Assembly: GCF_009496005.1 (NCBI RefSeq)
Contig: NZ_WIBF01000001.1
Coordinates: forward strand, 248,001-312,000
Length of the DNA stretch: 64,000 nucleotides
Reading direction: 5' to 3'
Source: Tritonibacter litoralis
GTDB lineage: Bacteria > Pseudomonadota > Alphaproteobacteria > Rhodobacterales > Rhodobacteraceae
The position numbers and the translations under genes are program-made. This document shows positions 37,824 through 46,293 of the stretch, piece after piece. Each line of letters begins with the position of its first letter. Within the stretch, counting starts at the first letter, position 1. Under the pieces are notes generated by a model. The model saw only the letters and a list, made by a program, of their open reading frames with translations. It searched no databases and was not told where the DNA came from.

Positions 37824-39488
37824 ATGTTCTGGCGGCACAATAATTTGGCACGAAGATATATGTTCGCAGCCCTTGTGGCTGCGATCGTTCCCTTGTTGGT
37901 CATAGCTTTTCTCTATGATCGCTACAGCGTCCGCCTGATTGACACGATTTCACGCAGCCGCACCGAGGGCGAGGTTCAGGCCGTGGCAGTCCGGATGGGC
38001 AGTTTTTTGCGCGCACAATTGAACCGGCTGGAAAACATCGCAGACCTCCCCGAGACCGCGCAGTTTCTTGCATCAGATCACCCGGTGATGAGCGACACGT
38101 TGTATGATTTCCTCCTGCTGGAAGCCGACAGCCCTGATGTCTATGCAATCGAGCTCTATAGTATGGAAGAGAGGCTTTTGGCCACGGTGCCGCAAACCCA
38201 AAGCCCGCCACCGGTGCAGGATGCAACCACGCCATTTGTCAGTTTTGAACAGGCAGATGTGATAGGGCCAGTTTTGCCCCCAAACGGCCTGCCGGGGTGG
38301 TTCATGATCCGCTTGCCGGTTTCGGTAAACCGCGCAGAGCTTGGCTATGTTGTAATGAGGCTGCGGTTGAACTCATTGACCGAAAAGATGGGGCCGCTGA
38401 TCCTGACCGGCATCAAAAGCCCGCAGCTTGTGGTGTTTGACCGCATTCACTTGAATGCCGCGGGTCACCGTGTTGCGGCCGGATCTGTGCTGCATTCTTC
38501 CAATCCCATATTACCGGGATGGCATCTGGATCTGGTCGCACTGACCGATAAGTTGAACGACCGACGGCAGGCCTTACGACTGACCCTTTTGATCCTGTCC
38601 TTTGCGCTGGTATTGGCACTTGGACTGTTGTTTTTCCAACTTTCAAACCGACTAACCGGATACCTGCGCCCCCTGAAAGAGGGGGCCGATGCGCTATCGC
38701 GCGGGGACTTCTCCGCAAATGTGCCGGAAAACGGTCCAGGTGAATTGGGCAGCCTGGCCCGTGCCTTTAACCACATGCGGCGCCATTTGCGGGATATGAT
38801 AAATTCGCGCGTGGACATCGAACGCCGCGCAGCCCTTGGCAATATGGCGGCTGGCATTGCCCATGAGGTTCGCAACCCATTGGCGACAATTGCAGCCACG
38901 GTTTACGGGCTGAAGCGCGGCGAAACCAGCCCGGAACGGGTTGAAATGTATGATGAAATGTCTGGCGAGATTGAGCGAGTTGATCGCGCAATCGAGGAGT
39001 TTCTGAAATACGCGCGCCCTTCAACGCCAAAGCGAGAGCCCGTTTTGGTCCGTGACACATTCCGGGGTCTGCGCACGCTGACATCGGCGCAGGTTTTGGA
39101 ACGGAACATCACACTGAACCTTGGCGGTGACTCGCAGCTGGAACTGATGATCGACCCGGCCCATCTGCGCCAGATCCTATTAAACCTCATCCTCAATGCC
39201 ATTCAGGCTGTGCCAGATGGCGGGCTGATCTCGCTCAAAGTGCTGCATCTATGCGGCGCAACCGTTTTGACGGTGGAAGACAACGGAGCAGGGATGGATG
39301 GTGCCACCTTGGACAAAGTCATGCGCCCGTTCTTCACCACACGCTCTGGCGGCAGCGGGCTGGGGCTTGCGGTCACGGCTGAACTGACGCGGGCCAACGG
39401 TGGGTACATCCACATCGACAGCACGCCCGGCACGGGCACCACAGTTACATTGACGTTCCCAGATCCCCCCAGAGAGGCACCAGAATGA
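37824..39488 (+). CDS. Sensor histidine kinase (two-helix, HAMP)
   Basis: A 554-residue membrane kinase. Transmembrane helix 1 is near 12-30, a periplasmic sensor of about 220 residues follows, helix 2 is near 252-272, then HAMP with EGADALSRGDFSANVPENGPGELGSLARAFN. The H box is GIAHEVRNPLATIAATV with His347, the N box is ILLNLILNAIQAV near 450, and the G box is GGSGLGLAVTAELTRANGG. Its stop overlaps the regulator start as ATGA. Sensing may involve the binding protein encoded two genes downstream. Confidence 0.92.
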   Translation: MFWRHNNLARRYMFAALVAAIVPLLVIAFLYDRYSVRLIDTISRSRTEGEVQAVAVRMGSFLRAQLNRLENIADLPETAQFLASDHPVMSDTLYDFLLLEADSPDVYAIELYSMEERLLATVPQTQSPPPVQDATTPFVSFEQADVIGPVLPPNGLPGWFMIRLPVSVNRAELGYVVMRLRLNSLTEKMGPLILTGIKSPQLVVFDRIHLNAAGHRVAAGSVLHSSNPILPGWHLDLVALTDKLNDRRQALRLTLLILSFALVLALGLLFFQLSNRLTGYLRPLKEGADALSRGDFSANVPENGPGELGSLARAFNHMRRHLRDMINSRVDIERRAALGNMAAGIAHEVRNPLATIAATVYGLKRGETSPERVEMYDEMSGEIERVDRAIEEFLKYARPSTPKREPVLVRDTFRGLRTLTSAQVLERNITLNLGGDSQLELMIDPAHLRQILLNLILNAIQAVPDGGLISLKVLHLCGATVLTVEDNGAGMDGATLDKVMRPFFTTRSGGSGLGLAVTAELTRANGGYIHIDSTPGTGTTVTLTFPDPPREAPE

Positions 39489-40798
39489 AACGGCGCATCC
39501 TGATCATCGATGATGAAATCAAACTCACACGTTCCATTGCCTTTGCGCTGCGGCAGTCTGGTTATGATTGCCTCGAAAGTCACAATGGCCGGGCAGGGTA
39601 TGAGCTGGCCCAAAAGGAAACGCCGGATCTGGTTCTATTGGATGTACGCATGCCTGGGCATTCGGGCCTCGCGGTGCTGGAATCCTTGCGCCAGGATCTG
39701 CCAACTGTGCCCGTTATTATGATGTCTGCCCTGGATGCCACGCAGGACGCGGTCAAGGCGGTGAAACTTGGGGCCGTCGATTATCTGTCCAAACCCGTGG
39801 ATATGGACGATCTGATCCAATTGATCGAAACCACAACGGCAGAAACACAGGACAGCCCTGAAATCCAGACTTTGGAAGAGGGGCGACCCTATGAGGCGTC
39901 GCTGTTGGGCAACAGCGCCTTGATGCGCGACTTACGGAACCATATTGAACGCGCCACCACATCGGGTGTGCGCACTGTATTGTTGCGCGGGGAGCTGGGC
40001 GTGGGGCGCGCTATGGTTGCGCGTGACCTGCACAAACGGGCCTGCGGCGCCGCGGCACCCTTTGTGGAAATCAACTGCGCCACATTGGTTGGGGATCAGA
40101 TTGAAACGGAGATTTTCGGCAGTCACGGCGATCTTCACCGGCGTGGTTTGATTGAGGTTGCGGATGGCGGCACCTTGTTCCTGCACGAGGTCGAAGCCCT
40201 CTCACCCGTGGCGCAGGCCCGGATTATGGCATTCCTTGAAAGCGGGGTTCTGCGCCAATTTGGCGGTCGCGTCGTCAGGCCAGATGTGCGGATTGTGGCC
40301 GCGGCCAATGCCGACCTTGCACAATGCGCAGCCGCAGGTCAGTTTCGCAAAGATCTGCACCTGCGGCTGGAATTGCTGCCGCTGGATGTGCCTCCATTGC
40401 GCGACCGGCGCGAAGATATTGAGCTGTTGTGGATGAGTTTCGCCCGCAGCTATGCGCGCAAAATGGGGTGCAAACAGATCCGCCTGTCTGCCGCTGCCCG
40501 GGATCAACTGATGTCCTATGACTGGCCTGGAAATGTGCGCGAGTTAAAGAACCTGGTGGAACGGCTGACGATCTTGAAACCGGGTGCGTTGATCGATGTC
40601 GCTGATTTACCACGCGAGATGTTCAGCGAAGATCTGATCCCTGACGCCAATATCGAAGAGCAGATGGCCACATTGGAACGCGCTTTGGTGCGCGATGCGC
40701 TGACCAAGGCACGCGGGCGCAAAGGGGTGGCGGCAGACACGCTTGGCATTTCGCGCCACGCGCTGAAACGCAAGATGCAACGGCTGGGACTGACATGA
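39485..40798 (+). CDS. NtrC-like response regulator with degenerate AAA+ domain
   Basis: A 437-residue regulator: receiver (1-120, Asp53 in LLDVRMPGHSG), AAA+ region (about 138-370) and a Fis-type helix-turn-helix at about 395-437. The AAA+ domain is damaged at key points. Walker A reads GELGVGRA (169-176) in place of GESGTGKE. The GAFTGA loop that contacts sigma-54 is absent (GSHGDLHRRG at 212-221). Walker B reads GGTLFLHEVEA with His234 for Asp. The arginine-finger region FRKDLHLRLELL remains. It probably binds DNA and acts with sigma-70 RNA polymerase. It is coupled by ATGA overlaps to both neighbours. Confidence 0.88.
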   Translation: MKRRILIIDDEIKLTRSIAFALRQSGYDCLESHNGRAGYELAQKETPDLVLLDVRMPGHSGLAVLESLRQDLPTVPVIMMSALDATQDAVKAVKLGAVDYLSKPVDMDDLIQLIETTTAETQDSPEIQTLEEGRPYEASLLGNSALMRDLRNHIERATTSGVRTVLLRGELGVGRAMVARDLHKRACGAAAPFVEINCATLVGDQIETEIFGSHGDLHRRGLIEVADGGTLFLHEVEALSPVAQARIMAFLESGVLRQFGGRVVRPDVRIVAAANADLAQCAAAGQFRKDLHLRLELLPLDVPPLRDRREDIELLWMSFARSYARKMGCKQIRLSAAARDQLMSYDWPGNVRELKNLVERLTILKPGALIDVADLPREMFSEDLIPDANIEEQMATLERALVRDALTKARGRKGVAADTLGISRHALKRKMQRLGLT

Positions 40799-42009
40799 GA
40801 GCGCTTGCAGCAATCCTTTGGGTATTCACCTCACTCACAACCGCAGCGGCGGACCCTGTTAAGGTTGGCTGCCTTTACCCGCTGTCTGGGTCCGGTGGCC
40901 TTTATGGGCGGGACTCACTGGTGGCGATTGATATGGCGCTGGAAGACATCCGGCAGTCAAACACGCCGATTGAAATCGAAGTCGCCGTGCGCGACAGCCG
41001 GTCCAAAACCCTGCGATCCCTGCAAATCGCGCGGAATTTTGTCGAAACGGATGGGGTGGATTTTCTCTGTGGTATGGTGAGTTCAACCGTGGCGCTGACC
41101 GTTTCAGACTATGCCCGCAAAAGCGCAACCTTTCTGATCGGCACCGATCACGCATCGCCAACATTGGTGTCCTCGCAGCTCCACCCCTATTACTTTCGTG
41201 TCACCAATGGCTCGCGGTTATCGATGCGGGCAGGGGCCATGTATATTGCCGAAACCCAGCCCAAAACCCCGCTGCGCATCAGCTTTGTCGGGCCTGATTA
41301 TGACTATGGTTACCAAGTTTTTGAGGATCTGCGCCATTTCCTTGAAGCAGAGGGAGTTGCCCATGAAATCTCATCTGTCTATTGGCCCGCGCTGTTTGCG
41401 TCAGATTACAGCCTTTACATCCAACAGCTGATCGAAGACGCGCCGGATATTGTTGTAAACGCCCATTGGGGGCTGGATCTGGTCACATTTGTGCGCCAAG
41501 CCGACCAGCTTGGCCTGTTTGAGACGGTCCAGTTTATGAATTTCGACACCGGCGGAAACTACGAGATCTTGGCTGAACTTGGCGCAGATATGCCCGAAGG
41601 GCTGGTTCTGTCGGCACGCCATCACCTGAATTGGCCCGCGACCGCCGCCAACGATGCATTTGTCACCGAATTCCACGCCCGCGCCGGACGCTACCCGAGT
41701 TATGCCGCCGAAGGGGCCTATTCCGGCATAATGGCCATTGCCGAAGCCGTCCGCCAGGCTGGAGGCACGCAGGACAAAGAGAAGCTGAAACAAGCGCTTG
41801 AGAACCTGAAACTGTCGCTGCCCGAGGACCCGGATGGGTTTCGCTCTACGATGGATCCCAAACATCACCAGATGTTGCAGGTTCAGGCCATCGGCCGCAC
41901 CGAACCCTCACAAGCGTTTCCTCCGGCTCAGATGATCCTGGGTGACATCCGCGTTTATGAGCCGCCGCTACATTGGCCGGATCGTCCGGTCATCCCCCAG
42001 CAAAACTGA
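40795..42009 (+). CDS. Periplasmic binding protein coupled to a two-component system
   Basis: A 404-residue type I periplasmic binding protein of the leucine/amide (LivJ/AmiC/UrtA) class. A signal peptide ends near TTAAA, then DPVKVGCLYPLSGSGGLYGRDS, NFVETDGVDFLCGMVSS, and FVGPDYDYGYQVFEDLR. It overlaps the regulator gene by 4 bases (ATGA), so it is made together with the kinase and regulator rather than with the transporter 1.6 kb downstream. It may present a ligand to the kinase, or serve the same transporter as the next gene. Confidence 0.88.
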   Translation: MRALAAILWVFTSLTTAAADPVKVGCLYPLSGSGGLYGRDSLVAIDMALEDIRQSNTPIEIEVAVRDSRSKTLRSLQIARNFVETDGVDFLCGMVSSTVALTVSDYARKSATFLIGTDHASPTLVSSQLHPYYFRVTNGSRLSMRAGAMYIAETQPKTPLRISFVGPDYDYGYQVFEDLRHFLEAEGVAHEISSVYWPALFASDYSLYIQQLIEDAPDIVVNAHWGLDLVTFVRQADQLGLFETVQFMNFDTGGNYEILAELGADMPEGLVLSARHHLNWPATAANDAFVTEFHARAGRYPSYAAEGAYSGIMAIAEAVRQAGGTQDKEKLKQALENLKLSLPEDPDGFRSTMDPKHHQMLQVQAIGRTEPSQAFPPAQMILGDIRVYEPPLHWPDRPVIPQQN

Positions 42010-42150
42010 GCGGCAACCGCTCAGGCCATGTTATCAGATGGGCGCAATGCGCTCAGCTGCATCCTGTAAAACGCTATTTAAAATGCGGGTTTCTCGGCAG
42101 GTTCACACTCAGTTCCGAGGAGGGAACATCGGGGGGAGCCGCGGTTGCAA

Positions 42151-42176
42151 CTTGCACATCCAAAACAGGGTGCAAG
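42151..42176. promoter_or_regulatory. Inverted repeat upstream of the transporter operon
   Basis: CTTGCAC (42151-42157) and GTGCAAG (42170-42176) are perfect complements separated by 12 bases, 45 bases upstream of the second binding-protein start. A further TTGCAA and CGCAAG flank them. This is a plausible site for the upstream response regulator. No -24/-12 sigma-54 promoter (GG-N10-GC) is evident nearby. Confidence 0.45.
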
Positions 42177-42220
42177 ACCAATCGCGCAAGTCTTCCCGAA
42201 GTGAGAACAAGGAGGACCCC

Positions 42221-43495
42221 ATGGGGATCAAGACCCGCATTCTGACCACCACCGCAACCCTGGCTGCATCGGCAGCGCTGTGCCTGCCGGCCGCAGCTGA
42301 TGAGGTTAAAATTGGCGTTGTGACATTCTTATCTGGCGGCGCTGCTGGCCCGTTTGGCGTGCCCGCACGAAACGCCGCCGAACTGGTGATTGAGGCGATC
42401 AATGATGGCAGCCTGCCTGCGCCATACAACTCCGCAGGACTGGCCGGTGACACCATTGCACCGATTTATGTGGATGAAAATTCCAAACAGAAAAACGCCG
42501 ACTTCCAGAAACTGGTGGAAAAAGACGGTGTGGAGCTGGTGCTGGGCTACATCTCATCCTCATCCTGCAAAGCAATCGCGCCCGAGGCTGAGAAGCTGAA
42601 AAAGCTGACGGTCCTGTTTGACTGTGGCACGCCGCAGATCTTCGAAGAGATTGTCACCGAACCAAAATACACATTCCGCACTGCGGCCACCGCGACCATG
42701 GATAACGTGGCCGCCGCACGATACCTAATGGACACTGGTGCGACCTCGGACCGGGTGGCCGGCATCAACCAGAACTACGCCTGGGGACAGGACAGCTGGC
42801 GTGACTTCTCAGCCTCGATGGCACAGCTTGCGTCCAAGGCTGAAATCGTGACCGAGCAATACCCCAAGGTCTACGCAGGTCAGTATGGGTCTGAAATCTC
42901 GGCCATTTTGACCAAACGCCCCGATGTCGTGCATTCCTCGTTTTGGGGTGGCGATATGGAGGCCTTTGTCATCCAAGGGTCCGCACGGGGCGTGTTTGAA
43001 CGCTCCAAAGTGGTTCTGACAGCGGGTGAAACCGCGATGCACAGCCTGGCCAAACAGATCCCAGATGGCACGATTATCGGCGCACGGGGACCGCATGGGG
43101 ATCTAGCCCCGGACAGCGCGCTAAACGATTGGTTCCGCGCAGCCTATGAGGCGAAATTCGGCTCGCTGCCCACATACCCGTCCTATAAAATGGCGCAGGC
43201 TTTGTTGGGTGTGAAATCTGCCGCGGACAAGGCAGGTGCATCCTCACAAGACGCCATCATCGCCGCCTTGGCTGGACTGGAATGGGAAGGGCCGTCAGGC
43301 AAGGTTTCCATGGCTCTGGCCGGAGGGCACCAGGCCATTCAGGACACGGCCTATGGCACCTTCAAACTGACCGAAGACGGCAAAGGCAGCCTGGTCGACA
43401 TCATCCGCTATGATGCGACATGTGTGAACCCGCCGGAAGGCAAGATCTCGATCGAGTGGATCAACGCCGGTTTTGACGGCGCAAGCTGCAACTAA
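42221..43495 (+). CDS. ABC transporter substrate-binding protein (branched-chain amino acid/amide type)
   Basis: A 424-residue periplasmic protein with a clear signal peptide (TRILTTTATLAASAALCLPAAA, cleaved before DEVKIG) and a type I binding fold: GVVTFLSGGAAGPFGVPARNAAEL, KLVEKDGVELVLGYISSSS, and INQNYAWGQDSW. It is the binding protein of the LivHMGF system that follows. The ATG at 42221 has AAGGAGG five bases before it. Two stable hairpins separate it from livH, an arrangement usual for keeping binding protein levels above those of the permease. The ligand is unknown. Confidence 0.92.
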   Translation: MGIKTRILTTTATLAASAALCLPAAADEVKIGVVTFLSGGAAGPFGVPARNAAELVIEAINDGSLPAPYNSAGLAGDTIAPIYVDENSKQKNADFQKLVEKDGVELVLGYISSSSCKAIAPEAEKLKKLTVLFDCGTPQIFEEIVTEPKYTFRTAATATMDNVAAARYLMDTGATSDRVAGINQNYAWGQDSWRDFSASMAQLASKAEIVTEQYPKVYAGQYGSEISAILTKRPDVVHSSFWGGDMEAFVIQGSARGVFERSKVVLTAGETAMHSLAKQIPDGTIIGARGPHGDLAPDSALNDWFRAAYEAKFGSLPTYPSYKMAQALLGVKSAADKAGASSQDAIIAALAGLEWEGPSGKVSMALAGGHQAIQDTAYGTFKLTEDGKGSLVDIIRYDATCVNPPEGKISIEWINAGFDGASCN

Positions 43496-43504
43496 ACCCA
43501 AAGA

Positions 43505-43580
43505 CCGCAGCGACGCTGACATATCCCATTTCGCTGCGGCTGCGCCGGACCTGTTCTCCCCATCTTGACGCAGGTCCGGC
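43505..43580 (+). other. Two tandem hairpins between binding protein and permease genes
   Basis: Hairpin 1 pairs CCGCAGCGA (43505-43513) with TCGCTGCGG (43531-43539). Hairpin 2 pairs GCCGGACCTG (43544-43553) with CAGGTCCGGC (43571-43580). Both stems are perfect. There is no strong T-run, so partial termination or mRNA 3'-end protection is the likely role. Confidence 0.7.
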
Positions 43581-43638
43581 CCCAATTTTCCAAACAAACC
43601 AAAGACGCCGCACGCGTCTTGAAAGACGGAGATACCAC

Positions 43639-44535
43639 ATGCTGACTGCGGTCGCGATCGCAGTGGACGGCCTTGGCTTTGCCGCCTGGCTGTTCCTGTC
43701 CTCGGTGGGTTTGACGCTGATTTACGGCGTCATGCGCATCCTTAACATCGCCCACGGAGGGTTTTACGCCCTTGGGGCCTATGCCTCAGCCTGGGCCATC
43801 GGGCTTTATATGCAGACAGGTCAGCCTGTGGCGCTTGCCTTTCTGATCATTCCGGTGATGGCGGTGCTTGCAGGCACGGTTGCGGGCTTGCTGATCGAAC
43901 GCGGCGTGTTGCGGTTCATGTATGGTCGGGACGAGGTGCTGATGGTTCTGGTGACCTATGCGCTGTTCCTGATCCTGGAAGACGTGACCAAGCTGATCTG
44001 GGGCACCGACAGCTATGTGGCTTGGCAGCCTGCTTATGCGCTTGGCACCATTGATATCATGGGCATCCCCTATACGGGATACAAATTCATGATCATCGGT
44101 GTGGCGGTGGTCTGTGGCGGCGCGCTTTATTGGGGGCTCAGCCATACCCGCGTTGGCAAACTGTTGCTGGTGGTGATCGAAGACCGCGAGGTCGCGGGCA
44201 GCTTGGGTATCAATGTGACCCGTTTTTTCACAGTAACCTTTCTGGTTGGCGCAACGCTCGGCGCATTGGGCGGTGCCTTGACCGCACCCGAGATTTCCGT
44301 GGTTCCCGGTATTGGCGCCGAGATCATCGTGATGGCCTTTGCGGTGATTGTGATCGGAGGCATGGGTTCCATTCCGGGAGCTGTCATTGGCGCGTTGATC
44401 GTGGGTCTGGCACGCGCAACTTCCGTGCATCTTTACCCGCCGGCCGAGCTGTTTTCGATCTACCTCGTCATGGCAGCGGTGCTGGCCGTCAAACCCTATG
44501 GGCTGTTTGCCCTCGCAGAGGGGCGTAAGATATGA
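43639..44535 (+). CDS. ABC transporter permease, LivH type
   Basis: A 298-residue inner-membrane permease with about eight hydrophobic segments. The LivH hallmark GLTLIYGVMRILNIAHGGFYALGAYASAW is near residues 20-50, and VIEDREVAGSLGINVTRFF near 180 with IGGMGSIPGAVIGALIVGLA near 236 forms the coupling region. It works with LivM and the LivG/LivF ATPases. GACGGAGAT precedes the ATG, and it overlaps livM by 4 bases. Confidence 0.94.
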   Translation: MLTAVAIAVDGLGFAAWLFLSSVGLTLIYGVMRILNIAHGGFYALGAYASAWAIGLYMQTGQPVALAFLIIPVMAVLAGTVAGLLIERGVLRFMYGRDEVLMVLVTYALFLILEDVTKLIWGTDSYVAWQPAYALGTIDIMGIPYTGYKFMIIGVAVVCGGALYWGLSHTRVGKLLLVVIEDREVAGSLGINVTRFFTVTFLVGATLGALGGALTAPEISVVPGIGAEIIVMAFAVIVIGGMGSIPGAVIGALIVGLARATSVHLYPPAELFSIYLVMAAVLAVKPYGLFALAEGRKI

Positions 44536-45509
44536 CCCGAGCTGATAAAACCGAATGGGCGCTGATCATCGCCTTTCCCGTGCTGATCGCCGCCGCGCTG
44601 CTGCTTCCGTCCTGGATGGTGAACTACATTCAGGTGTCTTTGGGGACTGGTCTGGTGGCGCTTGGCGTGATGATCCAGATGCGGGCAGGGCTGGTCAGCT
44701 TTGGACAGGGGCTTTACTTCTGCGTCGGCGGCTATGCGGCTGGGATGGCTGGCAAGTTCCTTGGGATCACCGATTTCTTTGTCCTCCTTGTTTTGGGCGT
44801 CGTGGCGGCCCTGGTGATTTCCATCGCGTTGGGGTTCCTCCTGCGCCGCTACCGCGAGATCTTCTTTGCCATGCTGTCGCTTGCGGTTTCCATGATCCTT
44901 TATGGGCTCCTCAGCTCCTCCGAGGGGCTTGGATCAACGGATGGATTTAACCTGCCGGTGCCGACCTATCTGTTTTTTGCACCCGAAGGGGACGCCGCAC
45001 GTATGACGCTTTATGCGTTGACGGCCGCCTTGACCGTGATTTGCGCCATTGTGTTGAATCGCGTGCTGCGCTCGCCTTTGGGAATGATAAACGAGGCCAT
45101 CCGCGAGAATGAGCTGCGGGTCGAATATCTTGGTTCTTCAGCGCATTATGCGGTGCATGTCACCTATGTGATTGCGGCCTGCGTGTCGTCGATTGGCGGG
45201 GTTCTCTGGGCCTTGTCATTAGGTCACGTGGATCCTGAGATGACAAACTGGACTACATCCGGCGCCTTTGTCTTTGTGGTGATCCTGGCAGGCACCGGCA
45301 ATATCATCGCGCCTTTGGTGGGCACATTCCTGCTGGAAATCCTGCGGGTCTATGCGGTCGAACTGTCGCCCAACACCTGGCAGATGATCCTTGGCACCGT
45401 CATGCTTTTGACCATCATCTTCCTGCCCAAAGGTCTGTGGTCGTTGATGGGCCGCAAACCCAAAGCCCAAGGGCCAAGCCCGGACGGCGCGGTCCAACCC
45501 GGAGAGTGA
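44532..45509 (+). CDS. ABC transporter permease, LivM type
   Basis: A 325-residue permease with about nine membrane segments. LivM features are GLVSFGQGLYFCVGGYAAGMAGKF near 53, LGMINEAIRENELRVEYLG near 180 and GGVLWALSLGHVDPEMTNWTTSGAFVFVVILAGTGNIIAPLVG near 220-265, where the EAA-like coupling loop lies. It overlaps livH by 4 bases and is followed by livG after one base. It pairs with LivH to form the pore. Confidence 0.94.
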   Translation: MTRADKTEWALIIAFPVLIAAALLLPSWMVNYIQVSLGTGLVALGVMIQMRAGLVSFGQGLYFCVGGYAAGMAGKFLGITDFFVLLVLGVVAALVISIALGFLLRRYREIFFAMLSLAVSMILYGLLSSSEGLGSTDGFNLPVPTYLFFAPEGDAARMTLYALTAALTVICAIVLNRVLRSPLGMINEAIRENELRVEYLGSSAHYAVHVTYVIAACVSSIGGVLWALSLGHVDPEMTNWTTSGAFVFVVILAGTGNIIAPLVGTFLLEILRVYAVELSPNTWQMILGTVMLLTIIFLPKGLWSLMGRKPKAQGPSPDGAVQPGE

Positions 45510-45510
45510 T

Positions 45511-46293
45511 ATGACTGTTATTCTGGAAACCCGCGCATTGAAGCGCACGTTCGGAGCGGTTGTGGCCGCACATAATATCAACATTCAGATCCACGCCGGA
45601 GAGGTCATGGGCGTGATCGGGTCAAACGGCGCAGGCAAGACCACATTTGTGAACATGGTCACCGGCTACCTGCCGCCGTCCTCGGGTGAGATCCTGTATC
45701 ACGGGGACAGCGTGGTCGGCCTGCCAACCCGGGACATCACCCGCAAGGGGATCTGCCGTTCCTTCCAAATCCCGCAGTTATTTGCAGAGCTGACGGTGAT
45801 CGACAACATGTTGATTGCGCTCACCATCGCAAACGGCGCGCGACCGGCGCTGATGCGCCGGGCTGTCACCCCGGAATTGGAAGAGCGCGCAATGGCACTG
45901 CTGGACCGCTTTGGCATTGCCCATCATGCACAGCGCGAGGTTGGCGTTCTGGCCCAGGGCGTGCGCAAGTTGGTGGATATTGCCATGGCCACCGTGGCCG
46001 AGCCGCAGCTGTTGTTCCTGGACGAGCCCACCTCTGGCGTCTCTGCCGATGAGAAAATGGATTTCATGGGGACCTTGATCGCCGCGCTCAAATCCACCCA
46101 GACGGCGGTTCTGTTCATCGAACACGACATGGAAATCGTCGAGACGTTTTCACCCCGTGTTGTGGCCTTTTATGAAGGCACCATCCTGGCGGATGGTCCC
46201 ACGGCCGAGGTTCTGGCCAATGATAAAGTGCGTGAATTTGTGATTGGCGGCGAATTTCACCGAAAATCCGAAACTGAGGGAGGCGTTCACTGA
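45511..46293 (+). CDS. ABC transporter ATP-binding protein, LivG type
   Basis: A 260-residue ATPase. Walker A is GVIGSNGAGKTTFVNMVTG near 33. The usual LSGGQ signature is replaced by VLAQGVRKLVDIAMA, as in other LivG/UrtD proteins. Walker B is LLFLDEPTSGVSADE near 168, and the switch histidine is in AVLFIEHDME. The LivG-type insertion is in FAELTVIDNMLIAL. It overlaps livF by one base. Confidence 0.94.
   Translation: MTVILETRALKRTFGAVVAAHNINIQIHAGEVMGVIGSNGAGKTTFVNMVTGYLPPSSGEILYHGDSVVGLPTRDITRKGICRSFQIPQLFAELTVIDNMLIALTIANGARPALMRRAVTPELEERAMALLDRFGIAHHAQREVGVLAQGVRKLVDIAMATVAEPQLLFLDEPTSGVSADEKMDFMGTLIAALKSTQTAVLFIEHDMEIVETFSPRVVAFYEGTILADGPTAEVLANDKVREFVIGGEFHRKSETEGGVH

Noticed and set aside
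42010-42220. Possible sigma-54 promoter ahead of the transporter operon
   Set aside because: The best GG...GC pair is 9 bases apart rather than 10 and lacks the TGGCAC/TTGC context; the regulator also lacks GAFTGA.
41942-42220. Upstream extension of the second binding protein
   Set aside because: The frame is open but the clear signal peptide and AAGGAGG site begin at 42221.
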